From assembly GCA_013289835.1 (NCBI GenBank), contig JABCZG010000008.1, positions 1 through 64,000 of the forward strand: DNA of 64,000 nucleotides, written 5' to 3'. This document shows, one piece after another, positions 50,737-61,360 of the stretch. Within the stretch, counting starts at the first letter, position 1. Each line of letters opens with the position of its first letter. The notes beneath the pieces were generated by a model, which was given only the letters and a program-made list of their open reading frames with translations, was not told the origin of the DNA and did not search any database. Origin of the DNA: Acidobacteriota bacterium (GTDB lineage Bacteria > Acidobacteriota > Terriglobia > Acidiferrales > UBA7541). A program made the position numbers and the translations under genes.

Positions 50737-52605
50737 ATGCGCCGTGCACACTCCTTTTTGTTTTGCCTGATTCTGTTGCCACTGCTGGCTGCTTGCAGCG
50801 GTCCCAAGCCGGGACAAGTTGTTGGACAAGTGTCAGTCGTTCTTAATATGAACACCGCGACCGTGAACGTTTTCGGGAGGCAACAGTTCAGCGCCGTGGT
50901 AACGGGCACCACCAACACGGCCGTGACCTGGCAAGTGAATGCTGTCACTGGCGGGAGCCAAGCGACCGGCTATATCTCCAGCACTGGCCTATTCGTCGCA
51001 CCAAGCGGAGTGCCGGTGGCGGCCAGTGGAGGCAACGTCGCTCCGACCACCGTGACCGTCACGGCGGTTTCGCAAGCCAGTCCTTCCGCCACGGGCTCCG
51101 CGGTCGTCACCGTTGTGGCTCAAACGAATCAGAATGCACAGGCTGGAGCGGTAGAACTGGGGACTTCAGGAGGAAACGTCACCGACATTTCAGGAAATTC
51201 CTGCTGCGGCGGAACACTAGGTTCCTTGGTGGCTCGCAACGGAACGCAATACATTCTCGGCAACAACCACGTCCTGGCAAAAAGTGACTTCGGCAACATC
51301 GGCGACGCCATCAGCCAGCCAGGGATCATCGACGTACCGTCTCCGAACACCTGCACAACCACCGGAACGAAGACGGTCGCCAATCTCTCCGAATTCTACA
51401 ACCTCCAAACCGGCTCGCAGCCCAGTGTGGACGCCGCACTAGCTCAGATCGTGACCGGCTCGGTCGACGTTACGGGCAACATTTTGCTCCTCGGCGGAAC
51501 GCAGACGAATGGTGTGCCGAATCCTGGTCCGCCGGCGTCCGGCGCAGGTATTACAGGCGCGCAAGCGATGGGCGCTCCGCACAATGGCCTGGTCGCCAAA
51601 GTTGGCCGGACCACCGGCCTCACGTGCGCGAGCGTTGTCGCGATAAACGTTGCTTCCAGCGTTGCCTACGCGCAAAACTGCGATGGAACGGGAACAACCT
51701 TCACCGTGAACTACACCGACATGGTGGACGTCTCCGGCGGCCTGTTTGGCGCGCCCGGCGACTCGGGCTCGCTGATCGTGACGCAGGATACCGCCGAAGC
51801 GGTCGCCCTACTCGTCGGAGGAAACGATCAGGACACGCTCGGCAATGCCATTACCGATGTACTCGGCTTTTTCACCGCCAACGGCGGCAGCGCGACAACC
51901 ATGGTTGGCGGAGCCACGCACGCGGTGATTGGCTGCACGCTCCCAACCAAGCCTGCCAATGCGGTACAGACTTTGTCGGCGGCAGCCGTAGCCGCCGAAG
52001 CGTTGCAGGCCGCATCCAGCGTTCGCGACACGCACGGTCCGGAATTGATGGCGCATCCAGAAGTCCAGGCTGTCGGTGTCGGCGCCAGCTACGACAATCC
52101 ATCTGAAGCCGCCATCGTATTCTTTGTCACCACCGGCCAATCGCACAGCGACCTGCCGCTGCAGGTAGACGGAGTCCGCACGCGCATCGTTGAAAACGAC
52201 GTGTTTGCCCTTCGCGGCCTTGTTTCCGCCACAGAGAGCGCCGCGCTCGAGCAATCCGCCGCAGAGCCGCAATTGACGTACTCAATTCCCCAGTCCGAAG
52301 TGGCTCGCGCGAAAGTGGTCCAGGCCGCTCATCAGGCCGAACTGCTCAAGCAGCCCGGCGTCCAGGCAGTGGGTATCACTTCCAGCGTGGATTCCCCCGG
52401 AGAAGCAGCGCTCCTGATCTATCTCACCCGCGGTGCCGAGCATGGCGCGATTCCCCAGGTGATTGACAAGCTTCGTACCCGCGTGCGCGAGGGAAATCGC
52501 TTCCGCGCGGACTTCGGCGGCGCGCACCCGAAGCGAGGCTGCTCTGTACCCACTGCGAAGACAACCGCGAAAACTGCTGCGCCTACTGAAACGCCAAAGC
52601 CTTAG
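50737..52605 (+). CDS. Trypsin-like serine protease lipoprotein, 622 aa
   Basis: Lipobox LPLLAAC with C20 marks a lipoprotein. Residues 30-130 form a bacterial Ig-like domain (FGRQQFSAVVTGTTNTAVTW). A chymotrypsin-like domain follows: GTLGSLVARNGTQYILGNNH (His nucleophile partner), QPSVDAALAQIV (likely Asp) and FGAPGDSGSLIVTQ (active Ser in GDSGS). Two similar C-terminal repeats (HPEVQAVGVGASYDNPSEAA and QPGVQAVGITSSVDSPGEAA) follow, each with a RTRIVE/RTRVRE end. The domain order suggests a surface protease or adhesin. Substrates are unknown. Confidence 0.75.
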   Translation: MRRAHSFLFCLILLPLLAACSGPKPGQVVGQVSVVLNMNTATVNVFGRQQFSAVVTGTTNTAVTWQVNAVTGGSQATGYISSTGLFVAPSGVPVAASGGNVAPTTVTVTAVSQASPSATGSAVVTVVAQTNQNAQAGAVELGTSGGNVTDISGNSCCGGTLGSLVARNGTQYILGNNHVLAKSDFGNIGDAISQPGIIDVPSPNTCTTTGTKTVANLSEFYNLQTGSQPSVDAALAQIVTGSVDVTGNILLLGGTQTNGVPNPGPPASGAGITGAQAMGAPHNGLVAKVGRTTGLTCASVVAINVASSVAYAQNCDGTGTTFTVNYTDMVDVSGGLFGAPGDSGSLIVTQDTAEAVALLVGGNDQDTLGNAITDVLGFFTANGGSATTMVGGATHAVIGCTLPTKPANAVQTLSAAAVAAEALQAASSVRDTHGPELMAHPEVQAVGVGASYDNPSEAAIVFFVTTGQSHSDLPLQVDGVRTRIVENDVFALRGLVSATESAALEQSAAEPQLTYSIPQSEVARAKVVQAAHQAELLKQPGVQAVGITSSVDSPGEAALLIYLTRGAEHGAIPQVIDKLRTRVREGNRFRADFGGAHPKRGCSVPTAKTTAKTAAPTETPKP

Positions 52606-52746
52606 CTTCGTGGATGGGGTTGTGAATCCCGGCGCCGCCCCATTCGATTTTTTGATTCTTTCAATCTGTCTCCCGCGGGCGTAGAATCCGCTCACGCTCT
52701 AGCCGAACTCGCTCTTTCGGCTGGCCCACCCTATCAGGAGGAACAT

Positions 52747-53187
52747 ATGCGCAGGACACTTCTTGTCCTGAGTGCGATTCTGCTGGCGTGTTTCGGAGTT
52801 GCGTCCGCGCAGCAGGGTTCCACCCCGAAAAAACCGGATTCTGGCGAACCGCAAATGACACCCGACGATGCCGCAAAAAAGAACCCTATCGCGCCCACGC
52901 CGGAAGGTCTCGCCGAGGCACGCAAACTTTACGGATACCACTGCGCGATGTGCCACAACAAGAATGGCGACGGCAAGGGCGATCTTGCCGTCGAGATGAA
53001 ACTGGATCTTCACGACTGGCGAGACTCCTCTTCCATTGAAAAGATGACCGACGGCGAGCTTTTCTTCATTGTCAGCAATGGCAAAGGAAAAATGCTGGGT
53101 GGCGAAGGCGATCGAACCCCGGAAAAGGTACGTTGGAATTTGGTAAACCTGGTCCGCTCGTTTGGAAAAAAGGGCGTAGGGGACTAA
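52747..53187 (+). CDS. Secreted monoheme cytochrome c, 146 aa
   Basis: A Sec signal (MRRTLLVLSAILLACFGVAS) is followed by a cytochrome c domain with YGYHCAMCHNKNGDGKGDLA (heme site CAMCH, plus the NGDGKG loop). The methionine of GKMLGGEGDR is the likely axial ligand. It is periplasmic and small, an electron carrier or donor. The ribosome-binding site is AGGAGG at 52736. Confidence 0.9.
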   Translation: MRRTLLVLSAILLACFGVASAQQGSTPKKPDSGEPQMTPDDAAKKNPIAPTPEGLAEARKLYGYHCAMCHNKNGDGKGDLAVEMKLDLHDWRDSSSIEKMTDGELFFIVSNGKGKMLGGEGDRTPEKVRWNLVNLVRSFGKKGVGD

Positions 53188-53334
53188 CCCGAACCCAGAA
53201 CTCCTAGACTCAGTGGTTCTCCTTCCCGCGTCTCGTCGAAGACGACAATTCTTCGCGGATGGAGAGCGACTGCAAGGCTGCTCTTTTGCCTGTGGTATTC
53301 TCACCCTCAACTCAATCCAGGAAGGAGTCATTCC

Positions 53335-53706
53335 ATGGCTCATGCGCCGCAATTCTTGAAACTTGTCAATGAAGCGAAGAAGAAAGTGAAGGAAACCAAC
53401 GTCGCCGACGTGAAGCGCCGCCTCGACGCCGGCGAAAAATTTCTTCTCGTGGACGTTCGCGAAGACAACGAATGGGCCAAGGGGCATCTTCCCGGCGCGG
53501 TGCACCTCGGCAAAGGCATCATCGAGCGCGACATCGAACAGCGCGTCCCCGAGCCAAGCGCCAAGGTCATTCTTTATTGCGGCGGTGGATTTCGTTCCGC
53601 GCTTGTAGCGGACAATCTACAGAAAATGGGCTACACCAACGTCGAATCCATGGACGGCGGCTGGAAAGGCTGGCTCGACGCGGGCCTGCCTACTGCGAAG
53701 GACTAG
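53335..53706 (+). CDS. Rhodanese-domain sulfurtransferase, 123 aa
   Basis: A single rhodanese domain: FLLVDVREDNEWAKGHLPGA is the D-V-R-x-x-x-E-W block and VILYCGGGFRSALVADNLQK holds the active cysteine in the loop CGGGFRS. MDGGWKGWLDAGLPT is the C-terminal signature. It has no signal peptide, so it is cytoplasmic. It moves sulfane sulfur; the acceptor is unknown. GGAAGGAG precedes the ATG. Confidence 0.95.
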   Translation: MAHAPQFLKLVNEAKKKVKETNVADVKRRLDAGEKFLLVDVREDNEWAKGHLPGAVHLGKGIIERDIEQRVPEPSAKVILYCGGGFRSALVADNLQKMGYTNVESMDGGWKGWLDAGLPTAKD

Positions 53707-53863
53707 CAGAAACAGAGCTGCCCCTCTGCACAATGTAAGACCTCGCCCCTTCTTTGTAAGGTCTGAAGACATTACTGGCGCCGTCGCTCGGCCCGCGATG
53801 GTTCACAAACCGCACCACGCCCTCCTGACAGCAGGCCTCCTTTAATAATAGAGTTGTCTTCCC

Positions 53864-55465
53864 ATGTCGCAATCCAATCCGCAATCCGTGTCTACTTCCG
53901 GTGCATGGAGCCCGCTGCGCATTCCGATTTTCCGGAATCTCCTGATTGCCGATCTGGTTTCGGACGTCGGTGCGTTCATGCAGAGCGTTGGCGCCGCATG
54001 GCTGATGACTTCGCTGACTACCAGCGTGACGTACGTCGCCCTGATTCAAACGGCCTCCGCCCTTCCATTCTTTCTCCTGGCGCTGTTGGCGGGCTCGATC
54101 GGCGACATTTTCGATCGCCGCAAGCTCATCCTCAGCACGGAAATTTGGATGGCAGCCGTCGCCACCCTTTTGGCCATTGCCACCATCACCCACGGCATGA
54201 CGCCGTGGCTCCTGCTCCTCCTCACTCTCGGTTTGTCGCTCGGCGATGCCATCGAAGCCCCTGCCTGGCGAGCCATCTTTCCGGAATTGGTTTCCAAAGA
54301 GAATTTGGCTCCGGCCATGGCTCTCAACGGCATCGAATTCAATCTTGCTCGCGCCGTCGGTCCCGGGCTTGCCGGCTTGATCATTTCTGCCGTCGGCGTC
54401 GGAGCCGCCTTTGTTTTGAACGCTGTATCCTTCGTCGGCGTCATCTTCGTCATCGCCCGCTGGAAACGGCCCGCCCGGAAAACGCGGTTGCCTGCGGAAA
54501 CGATTCAAGGTGCAACGCTTGCGGCCATCCGCTACGTGCGCTATTCGCCCAGTATCCGCGTGGTCTTGGCGCGCTGCGGTTTCCTCATTTTCTGCGCCAG
54601 CGCATTTTGGGCGTTGCTTCCCGCGGTGGCCAGAAGCCTGAGCCAGAATTCCATCGGCTACGGCTTATTGCTGGGATTCTTCGGACTCGGCGCCGTCCTC
54701 GGTGCCGTTGCGCTCCAGGGCGCGCGAGCTAGGCTCTCGATGGAAGGGTTGCTCTCGATAGCGACGGCCATTTTCGCGGCCTTCGTCTTGGCAACCGCTA
54801 CGCTTAAGAATCTAGGCGTGCTCTGCCTCTTGATGGCGCTAGGCGGCGCGGCTTGGATCGTTTTTATGTCCCTCTTCAATACCCTGATCCAGAATCTTGC
54901 CCCGGAGTGGGTCCGCGCCCGCGTGCTCGCCGTCTACCTCTTCGTGTACCAGGGTAGCGTGGCCATCGGCAGCGCCATCTGGGGATATGCCGCCGAGCAC
55001 AGCAGCGCACAACGTGCTCTATTATTTTCCAGCGCCGCAGTCGCCGCATGTTTGTTTCTGCGAATTCCCTTTCGCCTTCCCGAGACGAATCTCGATCTAA
55101 GTACGTGGAATCACTGGGGGAAACCAGCCCTCTTTGAAGAGCCAGAGCCGGATGAAGGGCCAGTCCTGGTCACCGTCGAATACACCATTGATCCGGAAAA
55201 CGCGCAAAGATTTCTGGACGCGATTTACAAATATCAGCGAATCCGCCGCCGCGACGGCGCGACGCGATGGGGCATATACTACGACTCGGAAAACCCTAGT
55301 CGGTACATCGAAACGTTTATCGTCGATTCCTGGGCGGAACACCAGCGCCAGCACGACCGCTTCACTATGGCCGATCGCGAATTTGAAGAGCTCGTCACGA
55401 AATTTTCACTCAAGTCCGAAAGAGCCAGGCACTTCATCCACGCAGCGAAGCAAGAACGCTCCTGA
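53864..55465 (+). CDS. MFS exporter with C-terminal monooxygenase-like (ABM) domain, 533 aa
   Basis: Residues 1-405 are an EntS/DUF894-type MFS transporter: NLLIADLVSDVGAFMQSVGA, LLALLAGSIGDIFDRRKLIL, GPGLAGLIISAVGVGAAFVL. Residues 425-515 are a ferredoxin-like ABM-type domain (VLVTVEYTIDPENAQRFLDA, then SRYIETFIVDSWAEHQRQHD). The ABM domain is usually a cofactor-free oxygenase or a binding module; here it would face the cytoplasm. This fusion recurs in exporters from other bacteria, but its role is untested. Confidence 0.8.
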   Translation: MSQSNPQSVSTSGAWSPLRIPIFRNLLIADLVSDVGAFMQSVGAAWLMTSLTTSVTYVALIQTASALPFFLLALLAGSIGDIFDRRKLILSTEIWMAAVATLLAIATITHGMTPWLLLLLTLGLSLGDAIEAPAWRAIFPELVSKENLAPAMALNGIEFNLARAVGPGLAGLIISAVGVGAAFVLNAVSFVGVIFVIARWKRPARKTRLPAETIQGATLAAIRYVRYSPSIRVVLARCGFLIFCASAFWALLPAVARSLSQNSIGYGLLLGFFGLGAVLGAVALQGARARLSMEGLLSIATAIFAAFVLATATLKNLGVLCLLMALGGAAWIVFMSLFNTLIQNLAPEWVRARVLAVYLFVYQGSVAIGSAIWGYAAEHSSAQRALLFSSAAVAACLFLRIPFRLPETNLDLSTWNHWGKPALFEEPEPDEGPVLVTVEYTIDPENAQRFLDAIYKYQRIRRRDGATRWGIYYDSENPSRYIETFIVDSWAEHQRQHDRFTMADREFEELVTKFSLKSERARHFIHAAKQERS

Positions 55466-55523
55466 AGTCGAAGTGCTCCGGCCATCTCCGAAGCCGTCAC
55501 AGTCGGGCTTTGCAAGGAAAGTT

Positions 55524-55599
55524 TGGCTGGGGCGGAAGGATTCGAACCTTCACCGTCCTCATTAACAGTGAGGTGTCCTACCAGTTGGACCACGCCCCA
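55524..55599 (-). tRNA. tRNA-Asn (GTT), CCA encoded
   Basis: The minus strand from 55599 folds as a cloverleaf: acceptor TGGGGCG/CGCCCCA, anticodon loop CTGTTAA with GTT at 55566-55564, T arm GAAGG-TTCGAAT-CCTTC and a terminal GCCA at 55527-55524. No variable-arm extension. A nested hairpin (GCTGCA/TGCAGC around CCCGG/CCGGG, 55604-55636) lies just upstream of the 5' end. Confidence 0.95.
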
Positions 55600-56091
55600 G
55601 CAGGCTGCATTTGCCCCCGGTTCGGCCGGGTGCAGCACAGTTACCCAGTAAGGTAGGCTCCGCCGCAATCGGAACGGCGCAGGGTGCCTATACGATACCA
55701 CGACCCCTACAAATACCCCCGGCCAAAAATGTCATGAAAAAATCTTAGACCTTCTCGATTCTCTCCTGCATCAGAATCGCTGACGGTGTAGGTGGCAATC
55801 AGGGATAGCGGCAAATAGAAAGGAACCGATTCGAACTTATCAGCTTCATCGTTCAGTTTGAAGCAGACCAGCGGCAACTTTTTCGAAGCTTTTGTCGCTG
55901 CCGCAGGGTCTGGAGAGAAAGTTGCTCAAAAGCGTCTGAAAACAATTGGGCGCCAAGGTTGCATTCCGGAATGTTTTAGTGGAAACTATCGCGTCCTGAA
56001 TGACCCGGGCCCGCACTTCCCGGTAAAAGCGTGGGAGGCCCTGACATCGTTGCCCTTCTGGTGCTCTCCCCCGGCATAGCGCAAACTTGAG
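55600..56091. other. Intergenic region upstream of the ACIII operon
   Basis: It holds the tRNA-Asn promoter side and the leader of the ACIII operon. The hairpin at 55604-55636 is clear. For ACIII, TTGCAT near 55957 followed 18 bp later by AAACTAT is a possible promoter, not a firm one. Open frames here on both strands run into neighbouring genes and were not accepted. Confidence 0.45.
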
Positions 56092-56754
56092 ATGGCACAG
56101 ATTTTTCATCGCAGTACGAATTTCATCTCCCGATTCAGTGTCTTCTCGGCACTTTTTCTGGCGGGACTTGGGCTCGTCGCGGTTTTGGGCGTCGCGCGCT
56201 CCCCATACATGACGCGCCAGAACGTTACGCGCGAGCAGCCTGTGCAGTTCAGCCACAAGCATCACGTCGGCGATGACGGCATCGATTGCCGCTACTGCCA
56301 CACCGGCGTGGAAACCTCCGCCATGGCCGGCATTCCCCCGACAAAAACCTGCATGAACTGTCATTCTGTCCTCTACAACAATGCCAGCTACCTCGAACCC
56401 ATCCGCGCCAGCTATGCCACCGATAAATCCATCGAGTGGGTGAAAGTCCACCGCCTGGCGGATTTCGCGTATTTCAATCACAGCATTCACGTTAACAAGG
56501 GCGTCGGCTGCTCCACCTGTCACGGGCAAGTGAACCAGATGCCGCTGATGTTCCAGGCCAACACGCTCTTGATGCAATGGTGCCTCGACTGCCATCGCAA
56601 TCCCGAAGCGGTTTTGCGCGAGAAAAAAGAAGACGTCTATTCCATGGATTGGAAAGCGCCGGCGAATCAGGAAGAAATTGGCAAACGCCTGGCCGCGGAA
56701 CGCCACATTCGAACGACGGCCGAGCTGACCAGTTGCTCGACCTGTCATCGCTAA
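56092..56754 (+). CDS. actA: ACIII subunit ActA, pentaheme cytochrome c, 220 aa
   Basis: An N-terminal anchor helix (FSVFSALFLAGLGLVAVLGV) is followed by five heme motifs: CRYCH, CMNCH, CSTCH, CLDCH and CSTCH. This is the cytochrome c3-like ActA of alternative complex III. It lies in the periplasm and takes electrons from the iron-sulfur subunit. It starts a run of six act genes with overlapping ends (TAATG with actB). Confidence 0.9.
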   Translation: MAQIFHRSTNFISRFSVFSALFLAGLGLVAVLGVARSPYMTRQNVTREQPVQFSHKHHVGDDGIDCRYCHTGVETSAMAGIPPTKTCMNCHSVLYNNASYLEPIRASYATDKSIEWVKVHRLADFAYFNHSIHVNKGVGCSTCHGQVNQMPLMFQANTLLMQWCLDCHRNPEAVLREKKEDVYSMDWKAPANQEEIGKRLAAERHIRTTAELTSCSTCHR

Positions 56755-59700
56755 TGAAACGTATGAACGAACACGAACATCATGAACATCCCGGCCACGA
56801 GCACGCCGAGCAACCGCACGAGGTAACGCGACCCGAGGGCGTTTTGGATTTGGCGGACGTGCGCGCCAAACTGCAATCGAAAACCGGAAAGCAATACTGG
56901 CGCTCGCTCGAAGAGCTGGCCGAAGATCCGCGCTTCGAGGAATTACTCCACAACGAATTTCCGCGCCAGGCGCCCTCCGAATGGGACGAAGGTGTAGACC
57001 GCCGCGATTTCCTCCGGCTCATGGCTGCCTCGCTGGCCTTCGCCGGCCTCTCCGGCTGCGGCCGCACCCCGGAGCAGACCATCATTCCCTACGTGAAGCA
57101 GCCCGACGGCATGGTTCTCGGCAAGCCGCAATTCTATGCCACGGTGATGCCCTTCGGCGCCGACGCCATCGGCCTCCTCGTCGAAAGCCATGAAGGGCGC
57201 CCCACAAAAATCGAAGGCAATCCCGAACACCCCTCGAGTCTCGGCGCCACAAACGCTTTTGCCCAAGCTTCCGTATTGAACCTCTACGATCCGGATCGCG
57301 CCCAAACTGTCACCAACTACGGCGAGATTCGCACCTGGGCCCAGTTTTTGGACGCTGCGCAAGCCATCGCTGCGGAAACGAATGCCACCAATGGCGTGGG
57401 CTTCCGCATTCTGACCGGCACGATTACATCTCCCACGCTTGCCGCGCAAATTCAGTCCATCCTGACGCGCTACCCGAAAGCCCAGTGGCATCAGTGGGAG
57501 CCTGCCGTCGGCGACGGCCCGCGCGAAGGCGCAAAGCTCGCCTTCGGCAGCTATCTCAACACCGTTTATCGCGTGGAAAAAGCAGATGTAATCCTATCGC
57601 TCGATTCCGATTTCCTTGGCAGCGGTCCCGGCCACATTCACTACGCCAGAGAATTCTCGCGCCGCCGCAAACTCCCCAATCTGCCCAAGCCCAACCCGCT
57701 TGCCGATCAAGTATTCCCTGAAATCAAAATGAATCGGCTCTATGTCGTTGAGCCCACGCCAAGCGTCACCGGCGCCACCGCCGATCATCGCTTGCCGCTG
57801 CGCGCCTCCGAAGTCGAACTGTTCGCTCGCGCGCTCGCCGCAAGAGTCACCGACGTGACCGTCAGGCCCGACTCGGCCGCTGAGCACGTTGCTCCGCCAG
57901 CGGGCAGCGAAAAATGGCTTGATGCCTTGGCCAAGGATCTGCTTCAGAACCAGGGCAAGTGCCTTGTTGTTGCGGGCGAGCAACAGCCTGCCTCACTCCA
58001 CGCCCTGGTGCACGAAATCAACGCCACGCTCGGCAATGTGGGAACAACGCTCTACTACACGCAGTCCGTGGAAGCCCATCCCGTGAATCACCTCGAATCC
58101 CTGCGCGATCTTTGCGCTGATATCGACGCTGGCAAAGTGGACACGCTCCTGATGCTTGGAGTGAATCCCGTCTACACCGCGCCTCACGATTTCGATTTCG
58201 CCACCAAAATCAAATACGATCCCGTAACCAAGCAGAAGAAAGTCAAAAACACCATCCACCTCAGTCCTCATTTCGACGAAACATCCGAACTCTGCGACTG
58301 GCACGTCGCCGAATCGCACTATCTCGAAACCTGGGGAGACGCGCGTGCATTCGATGGAACCCTCAGCGTCATCCAGCCGCTCATCGCCCCGCTCTATCGC
58401 ACGCATTCCGCGCGCGAACTCCTTGCCGCGTTCACCGACAAGCCCGGAATTTCCGATTACGACGTACTGCGCGATGGCTTGAAAGCCGCGTATCCGTCTG
58501 CCGATTTCGAAAAATTCTGGCGCAAAACGCTGAACGACGGTCTCGTCGCCGGTTCGGCTTTCGCTCCGGTCAGCGCCGCGCTAAAGTTCACTCCCGCCAG
58601 CCTTCCCGCGCCGAAACCCGCCTCGGCCGACGAACTCGAATTCATCTTCCGGCCCGATCCGTGCGTCTACGACGGCCGCTTCGCCAATAACGGTTGGCTC
58701 CAGGAATTGCCAAAGCCCGTCACCAAGCTCACCTGGGACAATGCCGCGCTAATCAGTCCAAAGACCGCGGTAAAACTGGAATTGGCGGACGAAGTCGGCG
58801 CGCGCGGCGGCGAGCACGGAAAGATTTTCACCAACGTCATCGACATTTCGCTTTCGAATAGCAAAGTCACCGCCGCCGCATGGCGTCTCCCGGGCCAAGC
58901 CGATGGCGTCATCGTCCTTCCTCTCGGCTACGGCCGCAAAAAAGCCGGCTACACCGGTACCAACAAGGGTTTCAACGCCTACGTCGTGCGCACATCCAAC
59001 GCGCTCTGGACCGTCCCCGCCCCAGCGACTGTGATCAAGAAAACTGGCGACGACTATCCTCTGGCATGCACCCAATACCACTTCAACATGGAAGGCCGCC
59101 AAATCCTCGCCACCGGCACGCTCGAGGAATTCAAGAAGAATCCCGATTTTGCCCACGACGGCGAAAAAGACAGGGATAAGACGAAACAGGAACTATCGCT
59201 GTACAAGGAATTTTCCTACCCCGGCTACGCCTGGGGCATGGCCATCGATCTGAACAGTTGCAACGGCTGCAACGCCTGCGTTGTCGCGTGCCAATCGGAA
59301 AACAACATCCCCGTGGTTGGCAAAGATCAAGTTATGCGCGGCCGCGAAATGCACTGGATCCGCATCGACCGCTATTACGAAAAAGTCGAAAACGCCACGC
59401 ACGATGCATCGAGTTACGATCCGTCGCTCGCCAATCCTCCAACGTTCTTCCAACCCGTTCCCTGCCAGCAGTGCGAAAACGCTCCCTGCGAGCAGGTGTG
59501 CCCCGTCGGCGCCACCGTCCACAGCGCCGAAGGCCTGAACGACATGGTCTACAATCGCTGCGTCGGCACGCGCTACTGCTCGAACAACTGCCCCTACAAA
59601 GTCCGCCGCTTCAATTTCCTCCGCTTCCAGGATTGGGAGACCCCGCAACTCAAACTCCTCCGCAATCCCGAAGTCACCGTGCGCAGCCGCGGCGTCATGG

Positions 59701-59978
59701 AAAAGTGCACCTATTGCGTCCAGCGCATCAACAGCGGCCGCATCGAAGCCGAGAAACAGAATCGTCCGATTCGCGACGGCGAAATCGTCACCGCCTGCGA
59801 AGCTGCTTGCCCCACACAAGCCATTGTTTTCGGCAACGCCAACGATCCGAGCAGCCGCGTCGCCCAGTTGAAAGCTCAGCAGCGGAACTACACGCTTCTC
59901 GGTGAATTGAACGCCCGCCCGCGCACTACCTACCTCGCGGCCGTGCGCAATCCCAATTCCGAATTGGAGAAGGCATGA
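56754..59978 (+). CDS. actB: ACIII subunit ActB, Tat-exported iron-sulfur protein, 1074 aa
   Basis: The start at 56754 shares one base with the actA stop; the ATG at 56763 is an alternative. An HxH-rich head ([18 protein letters not shown]) precedes a Tat motif ([20 protein letters not shown]). The large middle part (100-780) is a molybdopterin-oxidoreductase fold that in ActB lacks the cofactor. The C-terminal part holds cysteine clusters: [49 protein letters not shown] and CTYCVQRI with [10 protein letters not shown], for [4Fe-4S]/[3Fe-4S] centres. It links quinol oxidation in ActC to the hemes. Confidence 0.95.
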   Translation: MKRMNEHEHHEHPGHEHAEQPHEVTRPEGVLDLADVRAKLQSKTGKQYWRSLEELAEDPRFEELLHNEFPRQAPSEWDEGVDRRDFLRLMAASLAFAGLSGCGRTPEQTIIPYVKQPDGMVLGKPQFYATVMPFGADAIGLLVESHEGRPTKIEGNPEHPSSLGATNAFAQASVLNLYDPDRAQTVTNYGEIRTWAQFLDAAQAIAAETNATNGVGFRILTGTITSPTLAAQIQSILTRYPKAQWHQWEPAVGDGPREGAKLAFGSYLNTVYRVEKADVILSLDSDFLGSGPGHIHYAREFSRRRKLPNLPKPNPLADQVFPEIKMNRLYVVEPTPSVTGATADHRLPLRASEVELFARALAARVTDVTVRPDSAAEHVAPPAGSEKWLDALAKDLLQNQGKCLVVAGEQQPASLHALVHEINATLGNVGTTLYYTQSVEAHPVNHLESLRDLCADIDAGKVDTLLMLGVNPVYTAPHDFDFATKIKYDPVTKQKKVKNTIHLSPHFDETSELCDWHVAESHYLETWGDARAFDGTLSVIQPLIAPLYRTHSARELLAAFTDKPGISDYDVLRDGLKAAYPSADFEKFWRKTLNDGLVAGSAFAPVSAALKFTPASLPAPKPASADELEFIFRPDPCVYDGRFANNGWLQELPKPVTKLTWDNAALISPKTAVKLELADEVGARGGEHGKIFTNVIDISLSNSKVTAAAWRLPGQADGVIVLPLGYGRKKAGYTGTNKGFNAYVVRTSNALWTVPAPATVIKKTGDDYPLACTQYHFNMEGRQILATGTLEEFKKNPDFAHDGEKDRDKTKQELSLYKEFSYPGYAWGMAIDLNSCNGCNACVVACQSENNIPVVGKDQVMRGREMHWIRIDRYYEKVENATHDASSYDPSLANPPTFFQPVPCQQCENAPCEQVCPVGATVHSAEGLNDMVYNRCVGTRYCSNNCPYKVRRFNFLRFQDWETPQLKLLRNPEVTVRSRGVMEKCTYCVQRINSGRIEAEKQNRPIRDGEIVTACEAACPTQAIVFGNANDPSSRVAQLKAQQRNYTLLGELNARPRTTYLAAVRNPNSELEKA

Positions 59979-61360
59979 GCGCCGGGCAACCGCCACTCGA
60001 CTCTCCGGAGATTCGCCGTCTCTCTCCCGTTATCGGGCCGGGGTACACCTACGGCTCGGTCACGGAAAAGATCAGCTCTATCGTCCTGACGCGCCCCACC
60101 TCCTTGGGCTGGTTCATCGGTTTTGCCATCGCCTTCAGCTTCATGGGCCTGATGACCATCGCCATCGGCTGGCTCATCATCAAAGGCGTCGGCATCTGGG
60201 GCATCAACATCCCCATCGGCTGGGGCTTCGCCATCGTCAATTTCGTTTGGTGGATCGGTATCGGTCACGCCGGCACGCTGATCTCCGCCATTCTCTTTTT
60301 GCTCAATCAGAAGTGGCGCACTTCCATCAACCGTTTTGCGGAAGCCATGACGCTTTTTGCCGTGGCCTGTGCCGGCATTTTCCCGCTCATTCATACCGGC
60401 CGCCCCTGGATGGCGTTTTACATGATGCCGTATCCCAGTACCATGGGCCTCTGGCCGCAGTTCCGCAGCCCGTTGATCTGGGACGTTTTTGCTGTCTCCA
60501 CTTACGGAACTGTCTCTCTTCTTTTCTGGTTCGTGGGCCTCATCCCGGACTTGGCTACGCTTCGTGATCGTTCCATCCAGAAACCGGCGAAGATTATTTA
60601 CGGAATGCTTGCGCTAGGATGGCGCGGCTCCGCGCGCCACTGGCACCGCTACCAGTCGGCCTACCTTCTTCTCGCCGGACTCGCAACGCCCTTGGTTCTC
60701 TCAGTCCACACGGTCGTGAGCTTTGACTTCGCCATCGCCATCGTTCCCGGCTGGCACACCACGATTTTCCCGCCGTACTTCGTCGCCGGCGCCATCTATT
60801 CCGGCTTCGCCATGGTTTTGACCATCGCGATTCCCCTGCGAAAAGCCTACGGCCTGGAAGATTTCATCACCATGCGCCATCTGGACAACATGGCCAAGGT
60901 CATGCTCGCCACCGGCCTCATCGTTGCCTACGGCTACTTCTTTGAATTCTTTATGTCCCTGTATAGTGGCAACAAGTTTGACGTCTTTCTCGTCCAGCAG
61001 CGCCTTCATGGGCCGTACGCGCCGTACTACTACGCTTTGATTTTGTGCAACATCCTCACGCCACAATTGCTTTGGTCTTACAAATTGCGCCACAACGTGG
61101 CCGTCCTCTTCCTCATGTCCATCGTCGTGAACATCGGTATGTGGCTGGAGCGTTTCGTCATCGTGGTTATCAGCCTCACGCGCGACTTTGTGCCCTCCGC
61201 TTGGGGCCGTTACAGCCCCACCTTTTGGGATTGGGCCACGTTCCTCGGCACCATGGGCATGTTCGTCACCTTGCTCTTCCTGTTTGTCCGCGTGCTTCCC
61301 GCGATTTCCATCGCGGAAATGCGTGAGCTGGTCGCCGAGACCACTGAGGAAAAACAGTAA
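59975..61360 (+). CDS. actC: ACIII subunit ActC, NrfD-like quinol-binding membrane protein, 461 aa
   Basis: This is an NrfD/PsrC-family protein with ten predicted helices, for example [36 protein letters not shown] and [20 protein letters not shown]. The conserved GHAGT and HTGRPW regions line the quinol site and proton path. It overlaps actB by 4 bp (ATGA) and shares one base with actD. Confidence 0.95.
   Translation: MSAGQPPLDSPEIRRLSPVIGPGYTYGSVTEKISSIVLTRPTSLGWFIGFAIAFSFMGLMTIAIGWLIIKGVGIWGINIPIGWGFAIVNFVWWIGIGHAGTLISAILFLLNQKWRTSINRFAEAMTLFAVACAGIFPLIHTGRPWMAFYMMPYPSTMGLWPQFRSPLIWDVFAVSTYGTVSLLFWFVGLIPDLATLRDRSIQKPAKIIYGMLALGWRGSARHWHRYQSAYLLLAGLATPLVLSVHTVVSFDFAIAIVPGWHTTIFPPYFVAGAIYSGFAMVLTIAIPLRKAYGLEDFITMRHLDNMAKVMLATGLIVAYGYFFEFFMSLYSGNKFDVFLVQQRLHGPYAPYYYALILCNILTPQLLWSYKLRHNVAVLFLMSIVVNIGMWLERFVIVVISLTRDFVPSAWGRYSPTFWDWATFLGTMGMFVTLLFLFVRVLPAISIAEMRELVAETTEEKQ

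Noticed and set aside
55846..56748. 300-codon antisense frame over actA
   Set aside because: The plus strand encodes a five-heme cytochrome; the minus frame has no domain.
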